From contig MAXL01000199.1 of assembly GCA_001751005.1 (NCBI GenBank), positions 1 to 8,405 of the forward strand: DNA of 8,405 nt. The letters run 5' to 3'. The notes below the pieces were generated by a model. The model was not told the origin of the DNA. It ran no database searches and saw only the letters and a list, made by a program, of their open reading frames with translations. The translations under genes and the position numbers were made by a program. Below are positions 1 to 6,045 of this stretch, in pieces (the first letter of the stretch is position 1; the number at the start of each line of letters is the position of its first letter). This DNA is from Desulfobacterales bacterium S5133MH16 (GTDB lineage: Bacteria > Desulfobacterota > Desulfobacteria > Desulfobacterales > UBA11574).

Positions 1-16
1 ACAAAAAGCACAAAAT

Positions 17-46
17 TTAACACTAAGAGATTACATAGCTTATAAT
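17..46 (+). promoter_or_regulatory. Candidate sigma-70-type promoter upstream of selA
   Basis: TTAACA (17-22) and a perfect TATAAT (41-46) are separated by 18 bp, so transcription would begin near 53. The region is AT-rich and has no convincing coding sequence on either strand. This is a by-eye consensus match in AT-rich DNA, where chance matches are common. Confidence 0.4.
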
Positions 47-101
47 TCTCCATCCATAAAGCATTTTTTCCAACCTGCATTTTACATTTTAAATAAATCT
101 A

Positions 102-131
102 TTGAAATAAATGACTTTAAAATGGTATGAA
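102..131 (+). promoter_or_regulatory. Second candidate promoter (extended -10) upstream of selA
   Basis: TTGAAA (102-107), an 18-bp spacer and TATGAA (126-131), with TG one base before the hexamer (TGGTATGAA), look like an extended -10 promoter. It lies downstream of the first in-frame ATG at 111. If real, it supports translation starting at 198 rather than 111. It is weaker in the -10 hexamer than the candidate at 17-46. Confidence 0.28.
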
Positions 132-187
132 CTTTATTTTAGAAACCAAGATAAATTCTTCATTACAAATTTAATTAAGAAAGCTCC

Positions 188-190
188 GGA
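188..190 (+). promoter_or_regulatory. Ribosome binding site that favours the selA start at 198
   Basis: A short GGA (within CCGGAAAAAG) lies 7 nt before ATG 198. The alternative ATG at 111 is preceded only by A/T-rich sequence with no purine-rich match. The site is weak, but together with family length it decides the start. Confidence 0.4.
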
Positions 191-197
191 AAAAGAA

Positions 198-1619
198 ATG
201 GATTTAACCGAAAAACAGCAGACCCTTTTGCGAATGCTTCCCGGAGTGGATTATATCCTTGGGCTTTCAAAGGAAGATCTTTTCTTTAATAATATTCCCA
301 AATCGGTTCTGGTTCGCTCGATTCGTTCTGTGGTTGAGAATCTTCGGACAATTATTATGGATGGCAAACAGGATATAACGGACACAAAACTTTCGGATTC
401 CATTATCCTCGAAACGGTTAAAAATAGTGTTAAACAAGCGATGACATCGAATCTGAAACGCATTGTCAACGCCACCGGTGTTGTTGTCCATACAAATCTT
501 GGCCGATCAATACTTGCTGATGCTGCTGTGGAGAATCTTTTGACTATCGCAAGCAGATATTCCAATTTGGAATTTGATCTGTCAACAGGCGTTCGCGGTT
601 CCAGATACAGCATTGTTGAAGATATTTTATGTGAAATAAGCGGTGCTGAAGCGGCCATGGTGGTGAATAACAATGCCGGAGCCGTGCTCCTTTGTTTAGA
701 AACCCTATCCAAAGGAAAAAAGGTTATTGTATCACGGGGAGAACTTGTGGAAATTGGCGGTTCATTCAGAATTCCCGATGTAATGGCCAAAAGCGGTGGT
801 ATTTTAAAGGAGGTCGGCACCACAAACCGTACCCACCGTGACGACTATGAAAATGCCATCGAGCATGACACGGGTCTTTTGTTAAAAGTCCATACAAGCA
901 ACTTCAGCGTCGTGGGTTTTGCAGCAGATGTTTCACTGGAGGAGCTTGTTGCCCTGGGTGCAAAATATCAGATTCCGGTGATGGAAGATCTCGGCAGCGG
1001 TACCTTTGTCGATTTTTCAAAATACGGTTTATTAAAGGAGCCGACTGTCCAGGAATCAGTGGCGGCAGGAACGGATGTTGTCACTTTTAGCGGGGACAAG
1101 CTTCTTGGAGGTCCTCAGGCCGGCATTATCGTCGGAAAAAAGGATATGCTTGGCAGAATCAAGAAAAATCCGATTACCAGAGCGCTTCGCATTGATAAAC
1201 TGACCCTTGCCGCGCTTGAAGGCACCATACGACATTACAGAAACATAGACAGGGAAATGAATTCCATTCCCACACTACGCATGTTGACTCTTCCTGTGGG
1301 TCATATTGAAACAAAAGCGATTGAGCTTGCCAAACTGCTGGAGAATACAGGTGACTACCGCATGTCTGTAAAACTTATGGATCTTTCCTCCAGACCGGGC
1401 GGCGGCTCGTTTCCGCTATTAAAACTGCCCAGTAAAGGTGTCGGAGTCACGGTTCAGGGGGTATCTGTGAATTTCATCGAAAAAAAGATGCGCGGCAACG
1501 ACATTCCCATAATCGGGAGGATAGAAGAAGATCGTTTTATTATGGATTTGAGGACCATACTGGATGATGAACTGCCTATTATTAAAAAAGCATTCGAAAA
1601 CATGCTGAGAAAGGTCTGA
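198..1619 (+). CDS. selA: L-seryl-tRNA(Sec) selenium transferase (selenocysteine synthase)
   Basis: SelA is a cytosolic PLP enzyme that converts seryl-tRNA(Sec) to selenocysteinyl-tRNA(Sec) using selenophosphate. The N-terminal part carries the typical LRMLPGVDYIL segment. It is followed by VNATGVVVHTNLGR, the NNNAGAVLL cofactor region, GTTNRTH, and SGDKLLGGPQAG, whose lysine (residue 301) should form the PLP Schiff base (E. coli Lys295). I chose the ATG at 198 (473 aa; E. coli SelA is 463). An ATG at 111 would add 29 AT-rich residues unlike the family and has no Shine-Dalgarno, whereas GGA at 188-190 sits 7 nt before ATG 198. The gene ends in TGA-TAA-TGA in frame, which argues against Sec readthrough. 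The next gene starts 2 bp after the first stop. selB, selD and selC are not in the window. The family call is very secure; the start is likely. Confidence 0.96.
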   Translation: MDLTEKQQTLLRMLPGVDYILGLSKEDLFFNNIPKSVLVRSIRSVVENLRTIIMDGKQDITDTKLSDSIILETVKNSVKQAMTSNLKRIVNATGVVVHTNLGRSILADAAVENLLTIASRYSNLEFDLSTGVRGSRYSIVEDILCEISGAEAAMVVNNNAGAVLLCLETLSKGKKVIVSRGELVEIGGSFRIPDVMAKSGGILKEVGTTNRTHRDDYENAIEHDTGLLLKVHTSNFSVVGFAADVSLEELVALGAKYQIPVMEDLGSGTFVDFSKYGLLKEPTVQESVAAGTDVVTFSGDKLLGGPQAGIIVGKKDMLGRIKKNPITRALRIDKLTLAALEGTIRHYRNIDREMNSIPTLRMLTLPVGHIETKAIELAKLLENTGDYRMSVKLMDLSSRPGGGSFPLLKLPSKGVGVTVQGVSVNFIEKKMRGNDIPIIGRIEEDRFIMDLRTILDDELPIIKKAFENMLRKV

Positions 1620-1621
1620 TA

Positions 1622-2962
1622 ATGACACACAAAAAGCCGGAATTATTTCATCACCGCTGCTCCAGCCGGCAGTTTCTTTTCTGCAAATCAGATTCTACGC
1701 CAAAGGATGACAAGGTAGAGGATACTTCTAGTCTTAAATATAGCAGACTGTCAAAAATGTTTCCGGACATCCTTGGCGGGAAACATTTCGTGGATAACGC
1801 CATGACTGCACTCGGTTCTTCAACAAAGTTTGAGGCTATGGTTGTCAAAATCGACACTATAAATAATCAAGACAAGACAAATCCAATGGATAATAATATT
1901 GACCTCCTGGCCGATGTTGCCAAAGCTATCGAAGCAATATGCAAAAACCAAAGTGGAATGTGGGGACAGCTTGATCACGATATATTCGGATGTTTTTTCC
2001 CCGGAAAAAACCAAACTTCGCCCCTAAAACTTGCCGATAAAATAAAAAACCGCCTGTCAGAACTTCGCAATGAAACCGTTTCCATCGGTATCGCCTCCTT
2101 TCCCACCATAGACTTCAATAAAGACCAGGTTATTGATAATGCTCGCAAAGCGCTTGATCACGCTGCATTCTTCGGCCCTGACAGTACGGTTTTATTTGAT
2201 TCCACTAGCCTGAATATCAGCGGAGACACGTTGTATCAGAAAGGGGACATCCACGGAGCCACCAAAGAATTTAATGCGGCACTGATGCTCGATTCATCAA
2301 ATGTAAATGTCCATAACAGTCTGGGGGTATGCTACAGTGTTTTGGGCGATTATGAAAAAGCTTTGGAAGAATTTGAAGAAGCAATTCGACTCGACCCTGA
2401 AGAAGCTATGGCCTTGTATAACGCAGGCCTGGTAAACATGCTAACGGATAATTGTGACAAGGCCCTTGAATACTTTCTTGATGCGGACAGAAAAGAGAAA
2501 GATATATTTGACGTTGCGTTTCAAACCGGAAGACTTTACCTGCAAATGGGAAAGCCGGAACAAGGGAAAAAAAGCCTTGAAAAAGCGGTCAGGCTCAATC
2601 CGGAGTCGGGACTTGCATTGCGTTATCTGGGTGAGTGTTGTGCGGCCATGAACCTGACAGATGAGGCGGTTTCCGCATATAAAAAGGTCATCCGGCAGAA
2701 TCCAAACGACGCGGAATCACTTTCCGCCCTTGGCTATCTATTTGATCTTCAGGGTGAAAACCCGGAAATTACCACAATATTCTGTCAACAGAGTATCAAT
2801 ATTGCACCTGAAAACGGCCTGTTCAGGTACCGGCTCGGCAACCTTTACCTTAAAAGAAATCAACTTGAAGATGCATTGGAACAGTTCCAAAAAGCTAACG
2901 ATCTGGGGTACGATGTCAAAGATCTGATCCAAAAGGTTCAAAAATTAATACAAAATTCTTGA
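1622..2962 (+). CDS. Degenerate GGDEF-like domain plus TPR-repeat protein
   Basis: A 446-aa protein with no signal peptide or membrane segment visible, so probably cytosolic. Residues about 47-193 read as a GGDEF-family remnant. They hold a strand ending in KID (76-78), a FWG/RxGGDEF-like position occupied by WGQLDHDIF (114-122), the family's late VSIGIASFP strand (153-161), and NARKALDHA (173-181) where GGDEF proteins have ADxALYxAK. The GGDEF signature itself is lost, so cyclic-di-GMP synthesis is not expected. Residues about 198-433 form six to seven TPRs, for example LGDYEKALEEFEEAIRLDPE (241-260), a protein-binding solenoid. The short N-terminus is rich in His, Cys and basic residues and is unassigned. 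The start overlaps the second of selA's tandem stops, and AAGG (1611-1614) lies 7 nt upstream, indicating coupled translation. A scaffold role near selenoprotein synthesis is only a guess from position. Confidence 0.85.
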   Translation: MTHKKPELFHHRCSSRQFLFCKSDSTPKDDKVEDTSSLKYSRLSKMFPDILGGKHFVDNAMTALGSSTKFEAMVVKIDTINNQDKTNPMDNNIDLLADVAKAIEAICKNQSGMWGQLDHDIFGCFFPGKNQTSPLKLADKIKNRLSELRNETVSIGIASFPTIDFNKDQVIDNARKALDHAAFFGPDSTVLFDSTSLNISGDTLYQKGDIHGATKEFNAALMLDSSNVNVHNSLGVCYSVLGDYEKALEEFEEAIRLDPEEAMALYNAGLVNMLTDNCDKALEYFLDADRKEKDIFDVAFQTGRLYLQMGKPEQGKKSLEKAVRLNPESGLALRYLGECCAAMNLTDEAVSAYKKVIRQNPNDAESLSALGYLFDLQGENPEITTIFCQQSINIAPENGLFRYRLGNLYLKRNQLEDALEQFQKANDLGYDVKDLIQKVQKLIQNS

Positions 2963-2980
2963 TACTGGATGCTTGATGCT
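2960..2980 (+). repeat. Three tandem heptamers at the end of the TPR gene
   Basis: TGATACT, GGATGCT and TGATGCT follow each other directly, fitting the pattern [TG]GAT[AG]CT. The first unit includes the TGA stop of the TPR gene. Three imperfect units are few, so chance is possible. The rest of the gap to 3056 shows no clear terminator or strong promoter. Confidence 0.4.
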
Positions 2981-3056
2981 AACATGTGTTTGTCCAAAAA
3001 ACAGGCTTATTTTTAACGAAATATCAAGGTTTGGAATAGAAACGGTAGCGTAATCT

Positions 3057-3641
3057 ATGAAAAATATTGTTCTGAATATACTTCAAGAAAGTATCCGGGT
3101 CAAAGACCGGTTCATAAAAGATAATATTCCTCTCATTTTAAGGGGGGCCGATATGCTGGTTTCTTGCATAACCTCCGGTCACAAAATTCTGATTTTCGGC
3201 AACGGAGGAAGTGCTGCAGATGCTCAGCATATTGCCGCCGAATTCGTAAACCGGTTTCAGATTGAACGGCCGCCGCTTGCGGCTCTTGCTTTGACTACCG
3301 ATACATCTATAATTACAAGTATTGGGAATGACTATCATTTTGATGAAATATTTTCCAAGCAGGTACAAGCGCTGGGTAAAAAGGATGATGTCGCCATAGG
3401 TATCAGTACCAGCGGCAGTTCTAAAAACGTGATCCAAGCAATTCACGCTGCCGGGAAAATCGGAATGTTTACCATTGGACTGACCGGTCGCGGCGGAGAG
3501 CTGGCCCAATGTGCCGATCTGGTATTTTCGGTAAAATCAGACATAACGGCAAGGATTCAGGAAGCACATATTACTTTGGGACACATTTTATGTGATCTTG
3601 TGGAACGGATACTGTTTCCGGAAAAAGTCGGTAACACATAA
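3057..3641 (+). CDS. gmhA: Phosphoheptose isomerase (sedoheptulose-7-phosphate isomerase)
   Basis: GmhA is a cytosolic SIS-domain isomerase. It turns sedoheptulose 7-phosphate into D-glycero-D-manno-heptose 7-phosphate, the first committed step to the heptose of LPS inner core. The 194-aa length matches the family (E. coli 192). Visible motifs are FGNGGSAADAQHIAAE (47-62), the phosphate-binding STSGSSKNV (117-125) and RIQEAHITLGHILCD (166-180). His58, Glu62, Gln168 and His176 fall where the E. coli zinc ligands (61, 65, 172, 180) lie. A stop codon at 3051-3053 in the same frame rules out a longer N-terminus. The ribosome site is poor (GGTAG about 9 nt upstream). The following gene starts 2 bp after the stop. 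Family members acting on other sugar phosphates exist, but the match to GmhA is close. Confidence 0.93.
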   Translation: MKNIVLNILQESIRVKDRFIKDNIPLILRGADMLVSCITSGHKILIFGNGGSAADAQHIAAEFVNRFQIERPPLAALALTTDTSIITSIGNDYHFDEIFSKQVQALGKKDDVAIGISTSGSSKNVIQAIHAAGKIGMFTIGLTGRGGELAQCADLVFSVKSDITARIQEAHITLGHILCDLVERILFPEKVGNT

Positions 3642-3643
3642 TC

Positions 3644-4591
3644 ATGTCAGAGAAATTTAAGCCAATTGATTTAAGCCGGGTAAAAACATACTCGCTTTCG
3701 GAACGAAAGAGCAGGGTAGCCACGTCGGATTTTGCCAAAGCCTGGCAAAAGGGGTCTTATTTTAAGGAGTTTTTTGATCGCCTCCCGGACGTTCTTGCCG
3801 GGAGACATATCAAAACCGTCATATCTTCAATTGCAACAGCCTTTAAAAATAAAAAAACCATAGTCTTGGCCATGGGGGCTCATGTTATTAAAGTTGGGCT
3901 AAACCCTGTTGTTATAGACCTTATGGAGCGAGGAATTATCACGGCCGTTGCAATGAACGGAGCGGGTATTATTCACGATCTCGAAATTGCTATGGCCGGT
4001 CAGACATCGGAAGATGTCGCAGCATCCATTGGTAACGGCAGTTTTGGGATGGCCCATGAGACGAACTCCTTTATCAGTGATGCCACTCATCTGGCCGGAC
4101 AAAAGTCTGCAGGACTCGGAGAATCCGTGGGACGAAACATCATCGAAAAAAATCTGCCCTTTATGGACCAAAGCATCTTTGCGGCCGGCGTACGTCTTGG
4201 CATACCTGTAACGGTTCATGTGGCAATCGGAACAGACACGATTCATATACATCCCGAGTTTGACCCGGAACTGACAGGAGCGGCAACCTATCGGGATTTT
4301 CGTACCTTTGCATCGGTAATCGCCACACTGGAAGGGGGAGTTTATATGAATGTGGGGTCTGCGGTCATATTGCCGGAGGTTTTTTTAAAGGCGGTAACAC
4401 TTGCCCGAAATCTTGGAAATATTCTTGATAATTTCACTTCGGTTAACATGGATTTCATCAGACATTACCGTCCCGTTACAAATGTTGTGAACAGGCCTAC
4501 TGCCAGGGGGGGGCAGGGGTTTAACCTTACGGGCCACCATGAAATCATGCTTCCGCTCATAGCTGCCGGGGTTATAGAAGAAATAGGGTAG
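3644..4591 (+). CDS. Conserved uncharacterised protein, possibly deoxyhypusine synthase-fold
   Basis: A 315-aa soluble protein without signal peptide or membrane segment. I do not know a proven function. Its glycine-rich blocks look like a nucleotide-binding enzyme: VLAMGAHVIKVGLNPVVIDL (74-93), AVAMNGAGIIHD (101-112), VHVAIGTDTIHIHPEFDP (191-208), LEGGVYMNVGSAVILPEVFL (229-248) and RGGQGFNLTGHHEIMLPL (288-305). The order and spacing recall the deoxyhypusine synthase family, in which an NAD-binding GAGG/AGG block precedes a GGGxxKH block. Here the equivalent of the latter is GSAVILPE, without the active-site lysine, so classical deoxyhypusine synthesis is not expected (and bacteria lack eIF5A). 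It starts 2 bp after gmhA, so the two are probably co-translated, and a role in sugar-phosphate or envelope metabolism is an inference from that. A run of eight G lies at 4506-4513 within the conserved C-terminal block. Confidence 0.75.
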   Translation: MSEKFKPIDLSRVKTYSLSERKSRVATSDFAKAWQKGSYFKEFFDRLPDVLAGRHIKTVISSIATAFKNKKTIVLAMGAHVIKVGLNPVVIDLMERGIITAVAMNGAGIIHDLEIAMAGQTSEDVAASIGNGSFGMAHETNSFISDATHLAGQKSAGLGESVGRNIIEKNLPFMDQSIFAAGVRLGIPVTVHVAIGTDTIHIHPEFDPELTGAATYRDFRTFASVIATLEGGVYMNVGSAVILPEVFLKAVTLARNLGNILDNFTSVNMDFIRHYRPVTNVVNRPTARGGQGFNLTGHHEIMLPLIAAGVIEEIG

Positions 4592-4610
4592 AAAACAAGT
4601 AAGCGTTCAC

Positions 4611-4752
4611 GGGTTCTGAGGTTCCCCGGTTAAATTCGCTGCGTTCCTTTTCTGCGAAAAATTTAACTGGGCAAGCAGGGTTCAGGAAATGATAGTTAAT
4701 AAACAACGGTTAATAATTAACAATTGATTATTAGATTAGGGTTCTGAGGTTC
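4611..4752 (+). repeat. 14-bp direct repeat pair GGGTTCTGAGGTTC
   Basis: Exact copies lie at 4611-4624 and 4739-4752, one overlapping the left edge of the palindromic repeat and one just after the AT-rich stretch. They may mark the borders of a degenerate inserted block, or simply be a dispersed intergenic motif. Confidence 0.5.
4624..4671 (+). repeat. Palindromic repeat, copy 1 (CCCGGTTAAAT...ATTTAACTGGG)
   Basis: CCCCGGTTAAAT (4624-4635) is followed after 25 nt by ATTTAACTGGG (4661-4671). The arms pair over 11 bp with one G-U pair in the + strand RNA. The stem extends inward through TTCGC and GCGAA, with a two-base bulge. No T-run follows, so it is not an obvious Rho-independent terminator. 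The same two arms recur inside the element at 7559-7740 with a different loop. Confidence 0.65.
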
Positions 4753-4852
4753 AGGGATCAGAAATTGAATGCCGGGTTGATTTAATGATTTTGATGATTA
4801 GATTGATTCGTAACGTTTCCAGTCGGTTGGTGAAAAAAAACTTAATCCGAAC

Positions 4853-4858
4853 GGGGAG
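4853..4858 (+). promoter_or_regulatory. Ribosome binding site of the fmdB-type gene
   Basis: GGGGAG lies 9 nt before ATG 4868. It is the best Shine-Dalgarno in the window. The downstream hemC and cobA-hemD starts lack a comparable site, so this one probably drives entry into the operon. Confidence 0.6.
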
Positions 4859-4867
4859 TGATTAATA

Positions 4868-5098
4868 ATGCCGATTTATGAATATCACTGTGATGTGTGC
4901 GAAAAAGATTTTGAATGTCTGATTTTTGGAATTGAGCAGCCGGAGTGCCCTTCATGCAATAGCAAAAAAGTTAAGAAACTCATTTCTTCATGCAGCTTTT
5001 TCAGTAAGGGAAGCCATGGCCGAACGGTCAAGTCTGCTGCCTCGGAATCAGCATGCAGTGGGTGTACCGCCACCAGTTGTACGACCTGCAGTCAATAA
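4868..5098 (+). CDS. FmdB-family zinc-ribbon protein
   Basis: A 76-aa protein opening with MPIYEYHCDVCEKDFE, the hallmark of the FmdB/CxxC_CxxC_SSSS zinc-ribbon family. Cys8, Cys11, Cys27 and Cys30 (CDVC and CPSC) should hold one zinc. A KKLISS segment (37-42) follows, as usual for the family. The tail from residue 60 is short and adds four more cysteines (CSGC 63-66 and CTTC 71-74), which could bind a second metal or act in redox. The family name comes from a putative regulator of formamidase, and the general function is unproven. The TAA stop shares its last base with the hemC start (TAATG, 5096-5100), so it is translationally coupled to tetrapyrrole synthesis. A regulatory or metal-related role there is inference only. 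Confidence 0.9.
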   Translation: MPIYEYHCDVCEKDFECLIFGIEQPECPSCNSKKVKKLISSCSFFSKGSHGRTVKSAASESACSGCTATSCTTCSQ

Positions 5099-6045
5099 TG
5101 GAAAAAATAATTAAAATCGGAACCCGGGGCAGTAAACTTGCACTCTGGCAGGCGAACTGGGTTAAATCAGCTTTAACGGCCGGGCATCCCTCCCTTTCTG
5201 TTGAACTTGTACCCATAAAGACTAAAGGTGATAAAATTCTTGATGTGGCCCTTGCCAAGGTTGGCGGCAAAGGGCTTTTTGTAAAAGAGATAGAGGAGGC
5301 GCTGTTGAACGGCCATATAGACCTTGCCGTACACAGCATGAAGGATATGCCGGCCGAGATACCGGACGGTCTGTGCATCGGAGCGATTCCTCGGCGCGAA
5401 ACCCCGCAAGATGTTTTAATTTCAAAAAAAGGGTTGCCTCTTTCCCAACTTGGGCAGAACGACAGGATCGGTACCAGCAGTCTTCGACGTACCGCTCAGC
5501 TTCTCCATATCCGGCCCGATCTGGTTATATGGCCCTTAAGAGGAAATCTGGATACGCGTCTTAAAAAGCTCGACGCTGAAAATCTTGATGCCATAATTCT
5601 GGCGGCCGCCGGCGTAAAGCGCCTGGGTCTTGAACACAGAATAAACGAATATCTGGATGAAAAGATCATGCTGCCGGCAGTGGGCCAGGGCGCCCTATGT
5701 ATTGAAATCAGGGAAAATGATCCTGAAGTGGAATCGATAATTACTCTGCTTGAGCATCATGAAACAAGGACCGTGGTCATGGGTGAGCGGGCTTTTTTAA
5801 ACCGCCTGGAAGGAGGCTGCCAGGTTCCGATTGCAGCCCACGGAAAAATCGAAAAAAACAGGTTTACCCTTTGTGGACTCGTTGCAACCGTGGACGGGAG
5901 GACCGTCATTAGGGAAACCCTCTCAGGTCATAAAGATTCATCCGAAATCATAGGTATAAAACTTGCTGATCGCCTCATTGAAATGGGGGCAAAAACCATA
6001 ATGGAAAACCTTAGAACACAACTTAATGAAAATCATGAAAGGTAA
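5098..6045 (+). CDS. hemC: Porphobilinogen deaminase (hydroxymethylbilane synthase)
   Basis: HemC is a cytosolic enzyme that polymerises four porphobilinogens into hydroxymethylbilane. IKIGTRGSKLALWQA at the N-terminus is the family signature. HSMKDMP (79-85) carries catalytic Asp83 (E. coli Asp84). GTSSLRR and LRGNLDTRLKKL bind the substrate's acidic side chains. LEGGCQVPIAAHG carries Cys241, which attaches the dipyrromethane cofactor (E. coli Cys242). I chose ATG 5098 (315 aa, normal family length) rather than an in-frame ATG at 5053. The latter would add 15 residues that match nothing in the family and would lie entirely inside the upstream zinc-ribbon gene. The start overlaps the upstream stop by one base, and no good ribosome site precedes it, so translation is probably coupled. 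The 3' end overlaps the cobA-hemD start. Confidence 0.96.
   Translation: MEKIIKIGTRGSKLALWQANWVKSALTAGHPSLSVELVPIKTKGDKILDVALAKVGGKGLFVKEIEEALLNGHIDLAVHSMKDMPAEIPDGLCIGAIPRRETPQDVLISKKGLPLSQLGQNDRIGTSSLRRTAQLLHIRPDLVIWPLRGNLDTRLKKLDAENLDAIILAAAGVKRLGLEHRINEYLDEKIMLPAVGQGALCIEIRENDPEVESIITLLEHHETRTVVMGERAFLNRLEGGCQVPIAAHGKIEKNRFTLCGLVATVDGRTVIRETLSGHKDSSEIIGIKLADRLIEMGAKTIMENLRTQLNENHER

Larger units (their letters stand above)
4592..4867. other. Intergenic region before the tetrapyrrole operon
   Basis: No supported gene lies in these 276 bp. The left part holds a palindromic repeat (4624-4671). GGGTTCTGAGGTTC occurs twice as a direct repeat (4611-4624 and 4739-4752). Between them is a very AT-rich stretch with a weak inverted repeat, TAATAAT (4711-4717) and ATTATTA (4727-4733). 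The promoter of the following operon should lie here. The best match I see is TTGATT (4777-4782), 16 bp, TAGATT (4799-4804), which is weak. Confidence 0.6.

Noticed and set aside
111..197. N-terminal extension of selA from the ATG at 111
   Set aside because: The 29 extra residues are AT-rich, match nothing known in SelA, lack a ribosome site and make the protein longer than the family. ATG 198 fits better.
251..823. 190-codon reading frame on the minus strand inside selA
   Set aside because: It runs antisense to strongly conserved SelA motifs and its translation resembles no family. It is a shadow of the real gene.
1617..1625. Selenocysteine readthrough at the selA TGA
   Set aside because: TGA is followed directly in frame by TAA and TGA, and a new gene begins there.
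4624..4680. Rho-independent terminator after the DHS-like gene
   Set aside because: The hairpin is convincing but is followed by GCAAGCAGGG with no T-run. I kept it as a repeat instead.
4592..4867. CRISPR array, tRNA or riboswitch in the largest upstream gap
   Set aside because: Only two copies of a 14-bp direct repeat are present with no regular spacing, and I saw no cloverleaf arms or recognisable cobalamin-type riboswitch elements.
5053..5097. Upstream ATG for hemC at 5053
   Set aside because: It lies inside the zinc-ribbon gene, adds 15 residues unlike HemC, and the TAATG junction at 5096-5100 gives the normal family start.
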